NCBI GenBank assembly: GCA_910579645.1
Contig: CAJTVK010000054.1
Location: 1 to 26,257, forward strand
Length of the DNA: 26,257 bases
Direction of reading: 5' to 3'
Source: an uncultured Lachnospiraceae bacterium
Lineage (GTDB): Bacteria > Bacillota > Clostridia > Lachnospirales > Lachnospiraceae
In this document: one piece after another, positions 7,754 to 15,108 of the stretch
How the letters are laid out: each line of letters opens with the position of its first letter
How positions within the stretch are numbered: position 1 is the stretch's first letter
Translations under genes and position numbers: made by a program
Notes under the pieces: model-generated
The model's input: the letters and a program-made list of their open reading frames with translations, nothing else
What the model was told of the DNA's origin: nothing
Database searches by the model: none

Positions 7754-9145
7754 ATGGCAAATAAATCGAAGGCTGCAGCGGTTCCCTTTGGCATGAAGGA
7801 TAAACTGGGCTATATGTTCGGTGATTTCGGAAACGATTTTACCTTTATATTGTCTTCCAGTTTTATGCTGAAGTTTTATACGGACGTTATGGGAATAGAT
7901 GCGGCAGTAGTAGGGCTGCTGATGATGGCAGCGCGTTTTGTGGACGCAGTGACGGACGTTACAATGGGGCAGATAGTGGATCGCTCCAAACCGACAAAGG
8001 ACGGAAAATTCCGGCCATGGATTAAACGTATGTGCGGGCCGGTAGCAATCGCCTCGTTTCTGATTTACCAGTCAGGGCTGGCAGGGCTGCCCTATGGAAT
8101 CAAGGTGCTCTGGATGGTGGTGACCTATATACTGTGGGGTTCCATTTTCTATACCTCCATCAATATACCTTACGGGTCTATGGCATCGGCTGTTTCGCCG
8201 GATCCGAAAGACCGTGCGGACCTGTCCACATGGAGAACCATCGGCGGCACGCTGGCGGGATTGGCAATCGGCGTGGGAACACCGATGTTTGCCTATGAGA
8301 CGGTCAATGGCAATACCGTGCTTTCAGGCCCCCGCATGACTGTAATTGCAGGCGTTTTCAGTATATTGGCAATCGTATGCTATCTGCTTTGCTTCAGGCT
8401 GGTACGGGAACGAGTGGAAGTTCCGGCAAATAACGAAAAGCTGAAAATCGGAAGACTGTTAAAGAGCCTTATTACCAACCGTTCCCTGCTGGGCATTATT
8501 GCCGCGGCAATTGCCCTTTTGCTTGCAATGCTGACCATGGGCGGGATGGCCGGTTATGTATTCCCCAATTATTATGGAAGCCCGGCGGCACAGTCCATAT
8601 CATCCCTGACGGGAAGCTTGGCGGTACTTGTGATATGTGCGCCTTTTGCGGCAAGGCTCTCTGCGAAAATGGGGAAAAAAGAGCTGGCTTTTGTAGGATG
8701 CCTTGCTTCGGCGGTAATCTTTTTAATCTGCCTGATTGTACATCCGGCGAATCCGTTTGTATATGTGGGATTCTTTACTTTGGCATATATCGGGCTGGGA
8801 TTTTTCAATACGATTATCTGGGCCATGATTACGGACGTAATTGACGATGCGGAAGTCAAGAACGGTGTACGGGAAGACGGAACTATTTATTCGGTATATT
8901 CTTTCGCCAGAAAATTAGGGCAGGCACTTTCTTCCGGTTTGACGGGTTCTTTGCTGACGATGATCGGATATACACAGGCTACGGCGTTTGACCCGGTGAT
9001 TACGGAGAGAATCTTCAAGCTTTCCTGCATTGCGCCGATTATAGGCTTCACCTTAGTGGCCGTGTTCCTTTGGTTCATTTATCCTCTGAATAAGAGACGC
9101 GTAGAGGAAAACGTGGAAGTGCTGGCACGCCGCCGCGGCAAGTAA
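7754..9145 (+). CDS. GPH-family (glycoside-pentoside-hexuronide) sugar:cation symporter
   Basis: A 463-residue inner-membrane transporter of the MFS-related GPH family. The N-terminus KDKLGYMFGDFGNDFTF, the first loop motif ARFVDAVTDVTMGQIVDR, and the conserved KFRPWIKR and DPKDRADLSTWRTIGGTLAG segments are characteristic. About twelve hydrophobic segments follow, with a central hydrophilic loop near residues 218-235 and a basic C-terminal tail. Members such as UidB, MelB and XynB-type proteins import glycosides or uronides with Na+ or H+. Its position between GH2 and GH3 says it imports the oligosaccharide they cleave. The start ATG has AGGAGG seven bases upstream. The exact substrate cannot be read from the sequence. 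Confidence 0.92.
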   Translation: MANKSKAAAVPFGMKDKLGYMFGDFGNDFTFILSSSFMLKFYTDVMGIDAAVVGLLMMAARFVDAVTDVTMGQIVDRSKPTKDGKFRPWIKRMCGPVAIASFLIYQSGLAGLPYGIKVLWMVVTYILWGSIFYTSINIPYGSMASAVSPDPKDRADLSTWRTIGGTLAGLAIGVGTPMFAYETVNGNTVLSGPRMTVIAGVFSILAIVCYLLCFRLVRERVEVPANNEKLKIGRLLKSLITNRSLLGIIAAAIALLLAMLTMGGMAGYVFPNYYGSPAAQSISSLTGSLAVLVICAPFAARLSAKMGKKELAFVGCLASAVIFLICLIVHPANPFVYVGFFTLAYIGLGFFNTIIWAMITDVIDDAEVKNGVREDGTIYSVYSFARKLGQALSSGLTGSLLTMIGYTQATAFDPVITERIFKLSCIAPIIGFTLVAVFLWFIYPLNKRRVEENVEVLARRRGK

Positions 9146-9178
9146 TTTCTGTGCCGAAACCGTGGAACTGAAATATTA

Positions 9179-9218
9179 AACAGCAGCCGCCCGGGCAGTG
9201 GGAGGGCGGCTGCGGAAC
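9179..9218 (+). repeat. Compact form (C) of the intergenic hairpin element
   Basis: It has the same ends as the larger copies (AACAGC and GCGGAAC) around a perfect 10-bp stem, GCAGCCGCCC / GGGCGGCTGC, with an 11-base loop. The stem sequence is different from the A and B copies, so pairing rather than sequence is retained. It lies between the transporter stop and the HAD start. A terminator role is unlikely because no U-tract follows. Confidence 0.65.
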
Positions 9219-9236
9219 CGGAATAAGGGAGGACGG

Positions 9237-10091
9237 ATGGCAGACGGATTTTTGGCTTATACGAAAAGAAGTGATTTTCTGGTATGTGTAGACAGTGACG
9301 GCTGCGCAATGGATACGATGGATATTAAGCATATCCGCTGTTTCGGCCCTTGCATGGCAGAAGAATGGGGCTTGGAAAAATGGGGCAGCGAAATCTTAAA
9401 ACGGTGGAATGAAATCAACTTATATACCATGACAAGAGGAATCAACAGGTATAAAGGGCTTTCCATGGCATTGTCAGAAATCAATGAGAAGTACAAAGTA
9501 ATTGAGGATATAGGCATTTTAAGGAAATGGGTGAAAGAAAGCCCGGAACTTTCCAATGAGGCACTGGAACGGGAAATTATGAGAAATGACAGTATCTGCC
9601 TGAAAAAAGCTTTATCTTGGAGCATTAAGGTCAACCAGTCCATTGAACGATTGGCGCAGGAAGAGAAGCGGCCTTTTGAAGGGGTTGCGGAGGCTCTCTC
9701 CAAAGCCCATCGGGATGCGGACGTAGCCATTGTATCCAGCGCCAACTTAGGGGCAGTATTGGACGAATGGGATTTATACGGCTTATTGGAACACACGGAC
9801 GTAGTATTGGCGCAGGATGCAGGGAGTAAGGCATTTTGCATCGGTGAACTGATGAAGAGAGGATATGCGCCGGGGCATGTGCTGATGTGCGGGGATGCGC
9901 CGGGGGACATGGATGCGGCGGAGAAAAACGGAGTTCTCTATTATCCGATTTTAGTGCATCATGAGAAGGAGAGTTGGGAAGAATTCACCAGAGAGGCGTT
10001 TCCGAAGTTTCTGGGCGAAACATACAAAGGAGCCTACCAAGAAGAAAAAAAACGGCAATTCTTAGAAAATCTTGGAAGCAGCAAGTCTTAG
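9237..10091 (+). CDS. HAD-superfamily hydrolase
   Basis: A 284-residue cytosolic HAD-fold phosphatase-like protein. Motif I is VCVDSDGCAMD with the nucleophile at D19 and acid/base at D21. A Ser in AIVSSANLGAV fits motif II, and motif IV is MCGDAPGDMDAAEKNG near the C-terminus. The long insert between motifs I and II (about residues 35-135, helical) is the cap. Substrates of this type are usually phosphosugars or small phosphate esters; none can be assigned here. I chose the ATG at 9237, four bases after GGGAGG. An upstream ATG at 9198 lies inside hairpin element C and lacks a site. The last codons (GSSKS) and the stop lie inside element B1, so the gene end appears to have been captured by or grown from that repeat. 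Confidence 0.8.
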   Translation: MADGFLAYTKRSDFLVCVDSDGCAMDTMDIKHIRCFGPCMAEEWGLEKWGSEILKRWNEINLYTMTRGINRYKGLSMALSEINEKYKVIEDIGILRKWVKESPELSNEALEREIMRNDSICLKKALSWSIKVNQSIERLAQEEKRPFEGVAEALSKAHRDADVAIVSSANLGAVLDEWDLYGLLEHTDVVLAQDAGSKAFCIGELMKRGYAPGHVLMCGDAPGDMDAAEKNGVLYYPILVHHEKESWEEFTREAFPKFLGETYKGAYQEEKKRQFLENLGSSKS

Positions 10092-10175
10092 GAAAGGCAC
10101 CCGGAGAAAATACCGGCTGCGAAGCGGACAGGATTTGCTCTGTGGTTAAGGTGCTATTCCTAGAAGTTGCGGAAC
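10077..10175 (+). repeat. Intergenic hairpin element, copy B1
   Basis: A full-length element of about 100 bases that begins inside the 3' end of the HAD gene and continues past its stop at 10091. Arms GCAAGTCTTAGGAAAGGCACC and GGTGCTATTCCTAGAAGTTGC pair with three or four mismatches. The core CCGGAGAAAATACCGGCTGC..GGATTTGCTCTG matches B2 almost base for base. The inner helix CGGAG/CTCTG pairs through one G-U, a compensating change relative to B2. Confidence 0.8.
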
Positions 10176-10179
10176 TGGA

Positions 10180-10278
10180 AACAGCAAGTTCTGGGAATAG
10201 CGCCCAGAGAAAATACTGGCTGCGAAGCGGACAGGATTTGCTCTGTGGATAAGGTGCTATTCCTGGAACTTGCGGAAC
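10180..10278 (+). repeat. Intergenic hairpin element, copy B2
   Basis: The best-paired copy: 21 consecutive base pairs, three of them G-U, join GCAAGTTCTGGGAATAGCGCC to its partner GGTGCTATTCCTGGAACTTGC. The apical part CTGGCTGC-GAA-GCGGACAG folds with one G-A mismatch. A one-sided bulge, TGGATAA, is kept in all full copies as TSGGAYAA or similar. After it come three copies of the 11-bp GAACTGGAATA. Confidence 0.85.
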
Positions 10279-10307
10279 TGGAATAGAACTGGAATAGAAC
10301 TGGAATA
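10275..10307 (+). repeat. 11-bp tandem repeat, three copies
   Basis: GAACTGGAATA occurs three times in tandem and runs directly into the ribosome binding site AGGAG for the GH3 gene. The first copy overlaps the GCGGAACTGG end of element B2, so the array probably arose by duplication of the element's right flank. Confidence 0.8.
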
Positions 10308-10320
10308 GGAGAATAAATTT

Positions 10321-12093
10321 ATGGTAGATATGAAAGCAAAACCGTTCTGCCTGTCGGAGGAGGATTGCAGATGGGTAGAGGATACGATTGCAGGGATGAC
10401 TTTGGACGAGAAAATCGGGCAGCTGTTTTTCAACATGGGCTCTTCCCGGGAAGAAGATTATCTGAAAATGACCGTAAATGATTACCATATAGGAGGTATT
10501 CGCTATAATCCGGGCAAAGCGGAGGAAATTTATGAGCAGAACCGCATTTTGCAGGAAAACAGCAAAATCCCGCTGATTATCGCATGCAATACCGAAAATG
10601 GTGGAAATGGGGCCTGCACGGATGGTACAATGATAGGAAGTCAGACAAAAATAGGAGCCACCGGAAATGCGGACTATGCATATCAGCTTGGCTATATGTC
10701 TAACAAAGAGGCGGCTGCCATCGGCTGCAACCTTTCCTTCGCCCCGGTCAGCGATATTTTATATAATTGGGAAAATCCGGTTATCGGCCTGCGGACCTAC
10801 GGGAACAATCCGGAGAGGGTGGCGGAGATGGCGAAAGCATATTTGGACGGAGCGCATGCCAATCCGGGTTTCTGCTGCGCGGCCAAGCATTTTCCCGGCG
10901 ACGGTCTGGATTTCCGTGACCAGCATGTGGCGAACAGCGTGAATACGATGAACTGTGAGGAATGGGACGCTACATTCGGCTTGGTTTACCGGACGCTGAT
11001 TGACAATGGGCTGGAAGCCATTATGGCAGGCCATATTATGCAGCCCGCTTATGCAAGGCATTTCAATCCGGAAATTACCGATGAGGAGATGATGCCGGCC
11101 ACGCTGTCGCCGGAACTGATTCAGGGGCTGCTCCGTGGGAAGCTTGGGTTTAACGGCATGGTGCTGACGGATGCTTCCCATATGGTAGGGCTGACCTGCC
11201 GTATGAAGCGCAGCGAGGCGCTTCCCAGGGCGATTGCTTCCGGCGTGGATATGTTCCTGTTTTTCAACGAAATGGAGGAAGACTTTGAGAGCATGAAGCA
11301 GGGATATTTGGACGGCAGGATTACGGAAGAACGTCTGGACGAGGCTCTGCACCGCATTCTGGCATTGAAGGCACATATGGGGCTTCATAAGAAAGCAAAG
11401 ACGGAAATCATGCCGCCCCGCAGCCGGATGGAAGAAGTTGTCGGCTGCAAGGAGCATACGGATATGCAGAAGGAAATCAGCGGCCGGGCGATTACGTTGG
11501 TAAAATATAAGGATAAAGATGTGCTTCCGGTTACGCCGGAAAGATATAAGAGGATTATGATTGTCTATGTAAAAGGGCTTTCGGCTCCCGGCCTTGTTTC
11601 CATGTTTGCCCCGAAAACTTCCCCGGCGGAAACGCTGCGGGATAAGCTGGCCGCAAAAGGCTTCGAAGCATTCATTTACGAGAGTCCCATAGACAAGATG
11701 ATGCAGGAAATGAAGGAAGGGAAAGCACCGGATTTCAATGCATACTTCGCAGGAAAGACACCGATTAAGGAATTTCGGGAAAATCAGGATCTGATTATTA
11801 CGCTGGTGGATATTGCCGGCGGATTTCAGCCCGTTGCCCGCCCTGCATTCGGCATGACGAAAGGCGGCGGGGAGATTCCGTGGTATGTGTTTGAACTGCC
11901 GGTGGTGGTAATCAGCACGCAGCAGCCTTTTGTGCTGGCGGATATTCCGCAGGCAAGGACTTATATCAATACCTATGACAGCAGCGATTCCACGTTGGAT
12001 GCGTTAGTGGAGAAGCTGATGGCGGGGGAAGCGGCTTTTGTAGGGCAGGATCCGGTAGATTCCTATTGCGGTTTGTTTGACACCCGTATTTAA
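10321..12093 (+). CDS. Glycoside hydrolase family 3 (NagZ / beta-N-acetylhexosaminidase-like)
   Basis: A 590-residue cytosolic exo-glycosidase with no signal peptide. Residues about 18-350 form the GH3 TIM barrel: MTLDEKIGQLFF at the start, KHFPGDG at 189-195, and the nucleophile D284 in GFNGMVLTDASHM. The NagZ-type loop with a catalytic Asp-His dyad (usually D-S-H) is present as D200-Q201-H202. That points to the beta-N-acetylglucosaminidase branch rather than classic beta-glucosidases, although NagZ enzymes usually lack the second alpha/beta domain that residues about 390-580 form here. The start ATG has AGGAG nine bases upstream. It sits downstream of GH2, the transporter and the HAD gene, so it probably removes a second sugar from the same imported oligosaccharide. 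Substrate specificity is inference. Confidence 0.87.
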   Translation: MVDMKAKPFCLSEEDCRWVEDTIAGMTLDEKIGQLFFNMGSSREEDYLKMTVNDYHIGGIRYNPGKAEEIYEQNRILQENSKIPLIIACNTENGGNGACTDGTMIGSQTKIGATGNADYAYQLGYMSNKEAAAIGCNLSFAPVSDILYNWENPVIGLRTYGNNPERVAEMAKAYLDGAHANPGFCCAAKHFPGDGLDFRDQHVANSVNTMNCEEWDATFGLVYRTLIDNGLEAIMAGHIMQPAYARHFNPEITDEEMMPATLSPELIQGLLRGKLGFNGMVLTDASHMVGLTCRMKRSEALPRAIASGVDMFLFFNEMEEDFESMKQGYLDGRITEERLDEALHRILALKAHMGLHKKAKTEIMPPRSRMEEVVGCKEHTDMQKEISGRAITLVKYKDKDVLPVTPERYKRIMIVYVKGLSAPGLVSMFAPKTSPAETLRDKLAAKGFEAFIYESPIDKMMQEMKEGKAPDFNAYFAGKTPIKEFRENQDLIITLVDIAGGFQPVARPAFGMTKGGGEIPWYVFELPVVVISTQQPFVLADIPQARTYINTYDSSDSTLDALVEKLMAGEAAFVGQDPVDSYCGLFDTRI

Positions 12094-12180
12094 GATGGGG
12101 CGACGGCATAAAGTAACATGGCAGTAAGCAATTTTTGCAGGGCGGCAATGCTTGGAAAGAGAGTTTCTGAGGAAAAAATA

Positions 12181-12270
12181 AAAATAATGTAAAAATATTT
12201 ATAATGCAAAAGTATATAATGCCCAAATAAATATAATGCAAAAATAAACATAATGCCAAAATAACAATAT
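12181..12270 (+). repeat. Degenerate AT-rich ~17-bp tandem repeats, five units
   Basis: TAATG recurs at 12185, 12202, 12217, 12234 and 12251 (spacings 17, 15, 17, 17), mostly followed by CAAAA-like sequence. The gap between the GH3 stop and uxuA is 194 bases, and this array fills its second half up to the ribosome binding site AAGGAGG. The shared core ATGCAAAA also occurs in the 16-bp array before GH2. Confidence 0.7.
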
Positions 12271-12287
12271 AGTAAGGAGGGACTCTT

Positions 12288-13358
12288 ATGCAGATGACAT
12301 TCCGTTGGTACGGAGAAGGGAATGACAGCATTACACAGGAAGACATCAGGCAGATTCCGGGAGTGACGGGTCTGGTCTGGGCGCTGCATAATAAGCAGGC
12401 AGGTGAAGTGTGGGAAGTGGAAGAGATTGAAGAAATGCGCCGTCAGATCGAAGGCCATGGATTTAACATGGATGTGGTAGAAAGCGTTAATGTTCATGAT
12501 GACATTAAAATCGGTCTTCCAACCAGAGACAAGTATATTGAAAACTACAAAACCACATTGAAGAATCTGGCTCAATTCGGAGTAAAAGTGGTGACCTATA
12601 ATTTCATGCCCATTTTTGACTGGACAAGGACGGACCTTTTCCATCCGATGGGAGACGGTTCCACCGCTCTCTTTTATGAGAAAGCGAAAATCCAAGAAGA
12701 CTACAAGGAGATGGCGGATTATATCCTGAACAACCTTAACGGCATGTCTTTCCCGGGATGGGAGCCGGAACGCATGGCCAAGCTGGATGAACTGTTTGAA
12801 GCATACCGGCCGGTAACCAAAGAGAAGCTATGGGAGAACCTGAAATATTTCCTGGAAGCAATTATGCCTACCTGCCATGAGACGGGCATTAAAATGGCGA
12901 TTCATCAGGACGATCCCCCATGGGATATTTTCGGCCTGCCTCGGCTGATGGTGGATAAAGAATCCATCGGGAAATTTTTATCCATGGTAGATGACGAACA
13001 CAATTGCCTCTGTCTTTGTTCCGGCTCTCTGGGAGCGAACCCGGAAAACGATGTGCCGGATATTATCAGGACATACTGTGACCGCATTGCTTTTGCCCAT
13101 GTGCGGAATGTGAAGCATTTCCCCAACGGTGACTTTACCGAAGCTTCCCACCGCGACTGCGACGGCGATGTAGGGATTCTGGAAATTATGCGTGCTTATC
13201 ATGACTGCGGATACCAAGGCTATATTCGTCCGGATCATGGCCGGCATATCTGGGGTGAAAAATGCCGCCCCGGCTACGGGCTGTATGACAGGGCGCTGGG
13301 CATTATGTATCTGTGGGGCTGCTGGGACATGCTGGAGCGTGAAGCGGGGAACATTTAG
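12288..13358 (+). CDS. uxuA: Mannonate dehydratase
   Basis: A 356-residue cytosolic enzyme (EC 4.2.1.8) that dehydrates D-mannonate to 2-keto-3-deoxygluconate in glucuronate catabolism. The N-terminus MTFRWYGEGNDSIT and the segment QIPGVTGLVWALH are diagnostic, and the length matches the family. Residues expected to hold the catalytic Mn2+/Fe2+ are present: H206 (MAIHQDDPPW), C244 (CLCSGS), H271 (FAHVRN) and D316 (IRPDHGRH). The start has AAGGAGG seven bases upstream. It is followed by the SDR oxidoreductase, the usual partner in Firmicutes. The pathway's isomerase and KDG kinase/aldolase are not in the window. Confidence 0.96.
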   Translation: MQMTFRWYGEGNDSITQEDIRQIPGVTGLVWALHNKQAGEVWEVEEIEEMRRQIEGHGFNMDVVESVNVHDDIKIGLPTRDKYIENYKTTLKNLAQFGVKVVTYNFMPIFDWTRTDLFHPMGDGSTALFYEKAKIQEDYKEMADYILNNLNGMSFPGWEPERMAKLDELFEAYRPVTKEKLWENLKYFLEAIMPTCHETGIKMAIHQDDPPWDIFGLPRLMVDKESIGKFLSMVDDEHNCLCLCSGSLGANPENDVPDIIRTYCDRIAFAHVRNVKHFPNGDFTEASHRDCDGDVGILEIMRAYHDCGYQGYIRPDHGRHIWGEKCRPGYGLYDRALGIMYLWGCWDMLEREAGNI

Positions 13359-13505
13359 TCCGTAAGGAGAAAAGAGAGAACTGCGTGCAACGAGCCGGCT
13401 GCATGGCTGCTGACGTGGGCTTCCCCGCTTGCGGATGGCTTTTGGGGAAATGATATTTTTGATAATAATATAGGAAATATAAATAGCGGAAAGGATGGGA
13501 GAGAA

Positions 13506-14351
13506 ATGATGGATTTGCCGTTGAATGTGGATTTTACCGGAAAGGTGGTAGTAGTGACAGGAGCGGGCGGCGTGCTGTGCGGCACTATGGCGAAAGCTTT
13601 TGCCCAGGCAGGTGCGAAAGTGGCCGCTCTGGATCTGAACGAAGAAGCGGTTAAGAAGCTGGCAGAGGAGTGCAGGGCAGAAGGGTTTATCTGCGAAGGC
13701 TATAAGGCAAATGTGCTGGAACCGGAAGCATTGGCAGAAGTGCATCAACAGGTTTTGGCCGATTTAGGGCCGTGCGATATTCTGGTGAACGGGGCGGGAG
13801 GGAACAATCCGAAAGCCACTACGGATAATGAATATCAGCATGAGGCCAAGGAAGGGCAGAAAACATTTTTCGACTTGGACGCAGGAGGCGTGGATTTTGT
13901 ATTTAAGCTGAACTTCCAAGGAACGCTTCTGCCGACGCAGACGTTTGCGAAGGATATGGCCGAGCGTAAATCAGGCTGCATCCTGAACATTTCGTCCATG
14001 AATGCGTATATTCCGTTGACAAAAATTCCGGCTTATTCCGGTGCAAAAGCAGCGGTATCCAATTTTACGCAATGGCTGGCGACGCATTTTGCGGGGACGG
14101 GAATCCGCTGCAATGCCATTGCCCCGGGTTTTTTGGTTTCCAACCAGAACCGTGCGCTGCTGTTTAACGAGGACGGAACTCCCACTGCCCGTTCCAAGAA
14201 GATACTGAACGGAACGCCTACCGGACGTTTTGTGGACAGTGAAGAACTGTTGGGCGGAGTGTTCTTCCTGTGCGACGATAAGGCTGCCAGTGCCATTACC
14301 GGTGTTGTTCTTCCGATTGATGCCGGATTTTCCGCATATTCGGGAGTATAG
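13506..14351 (+). CDS. uxuB: SDR-family D-mannonate oxidoreductase (fructuronate reductase)
   Basis: A 281-residue NAD(P)-dependent short-chain dehydrogenase. It is likely the Bacillus YjmF/UxuB type that interconverts D-fructuronate and D-mannonate, supplying UxuA. The cofactor loop is VVVTGAGGVLCG (residues 14-26), followed by the NAG motif in LVNGAGGNNP. Catalytic S163/S164 (NISSMNAY) and Y177xxxK181 (AYSGAK) are intact. The long insert after NNPKATTDNEYQHE is typical of this subgroup. Two ATGs stand in tandem; GGGAG is seven bases before the second (13509), which may be the true start. It lies 147 bases after uxuA, with no terminator seen between them. It is the last gene of the sugar operon and abuts the ribosomal protein genes. 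Confidence 0.9.
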   Translation: MMDLPLNVDFTGKVVVVTGAGGVLCGTMAKAFAQAGAKVAALDLNEEAVKKLAEECRAEGFICEGYKANVLEPEALAEVHQQVLADLGPCDILVNGAGGNNPKATTDNEYQHEAKEGQKTFFDLDAGGVDFVFKLNFQGTLLPTQTFAKDMAERKSGCILNISSMNAYIPLTKIPAYSGAKAAVSNFTQWLATHFAGTGIRCNAIAPGFLVSNQNRALLFNEDGTPTARSKKILNGTPTGRFVDSEELLGGVFFLCDDKAASAITGVVLPIDAGFSAYSGV

Positions 14352-14389
14352 GGCATAGGATAAAACGTGTTTAAAAAATGTTTTGGTTT

Positions 14390-14411
14390 GCGGCAGGGAT
14401 TCCCTGGCCGC
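14390..14411 (+). other. GC-rich hairpin after uxuB
   Basis: GCGG..AGGG / CCCT..CCGC around an ATT loop, about 40 bases after the uxuB stop. A second small hairpin, CGGAA/TTCCG, follows. No U-tract follows either, so this is not a clear terminator; read-through into the ribosomal operon cannot be excluded. Confidence 0.5.
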
Positions 14412-14531
14412 TCCGGAATCATATTTCCGATTCGGATAGGAAGCAAAGGATGGAACGGAGTCAATGGTTTTGGGGCGGGCAGGGAGTTTTGCATTTTAGA
14501 AACCCAAGTGCAAAAAATATGCAAGAATTAC

Positions 14532-14560
14532 TTGCAAATACTGTCAAGCCATGGTATAAT
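14532..14560 (+). promoter_or_regulatory. Sigma-A promoter of the rpmJ-rplQ operon
   Basis: -35 TTGCAA (14532-14537), a 17-base spacer, and a perfect -10 TATAAT (14555-14560). The predicted transcript starts about 25 bases before the rpmJ ATG. This gives the rpmJ-rpsM-rpsK-rpsD-rpoA-rplQ block its own start. Confidence 0.85.
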
Positions 14561-14592
14561 GTGAAACGGTCTTTTTGAAAGGAGGGTTTAAC

Positions 14593-14706
14593 ATGAAGGT
14601 TAGATCATCAGTAAAACCGATTTGCGAGAAATGCAAAATCATTAAAAGAAAAGGAAGAATCAGGGTGATCTGTGAAAATCCGAAGCACAAGCAGAGACAA
14701 GGATAA
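14593..14706 (+). CDS. rpmJ: 50S ribosomal protein L36
   Basis: A 37-residue protein starting MKVRSSVKPICEKCK and ending KHKQRQG. It is the zinc-binding (cysteine-containing) form: C11, C14, C27 and H32 are the four zinc ligands in the C-x2-C-x12-C-x4-H pattern. The length is normal for bacterial L36. AAAGGAGGG lies just upstream. In most Firmicutes infA precedes this gene, but here the promoter and uxuB do. Confidence 0.97.
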   Translation: MKVRSSVKPICEKCKIIKRKGRIRVICENPKHKQRQG

Positions 14707-15108
14707 TTCCGGCCGGTTCGTTTAAGAAACGGCGGAGGGGCCTTGTTTGGTTAAGATATGTTTGACTGGGAATTAAGAGGTGTCCGTATGTATATTTCTT
14801 ATGGGAAATATTTACTGAAATGGCACCGATTCACATAGATGCATGTGTTCCCATGGATAGCGGCAGGAGACAGCCTGTAAGGAACAGGCAGCTGTTGAGG
14901 GAATCTTACTGAACGAAGGAACCTGCGGAGATTACTTGTTGATACCAAGGCGGATAGTCTCTTTAGGCAGTCCCGGAGAATTTCGGAAGGAATTTTAGGA
15001 CAGCCATGGAAGAGCGGTTTTGGAAAGGTCGGAATGGTTTTTCCGGTTGGGTGCGGATGCGTACCCCAATCAGCTTAGTAACTATTAAAGTAAATGGAGG
15101 AAATGTAA
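14707..15108 (+). other. Long rpmJ-rpsM intergenic region, candidate structured mRNA leader
   Basis: There are 402 bases without a convincing gene. Several hairpins are visible. CGTTT/AAACG lies within a larger CCG..CGG stem right after the rpmJ stop. GCCTGT-AAGGA-ACAGGC (14873-14889) lies inside a CAGC..GCTG extension. The 3' end (14990-15070) is a run of GG-rich and TTT-rich patches. Only very short frames with poor initiation sites exist. As S4 binds alpha-operon leaders in several bacteria, a ribosomal-protein feedback leader is plausible but not shown. Confidence 0.5.

Noticed and set aside
9179..9218. Element C as an ordinary terminator after the transporter
   Set aside because: There is no U-tract after the stem, and its ends match the intergenic element family.
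9974..10252. 92-codon frame across hairpin elements B1 and B2
   Set aside because: It starts inside the HAD gene and its sequence is explained by the two repeat copies; no ribosome binding site.
14367..14578. Two 65-66 codon frames between uxuB and rpmJ
   Set aside because: They overlap the rpmJ promoter, have no good ribosome site, and encode unremarkable Trp/Gly-rich sequence.
14853..14912. Short frame MDSGRRQPVRNRQLLRESY in the rpmJ-rpsM gap, considered as the start of a group II intron protein
   Set aside because: No reverse transcriptase follows, no clear 5' intron boundary or domain V is visible, and the ribosome binding site is poor.
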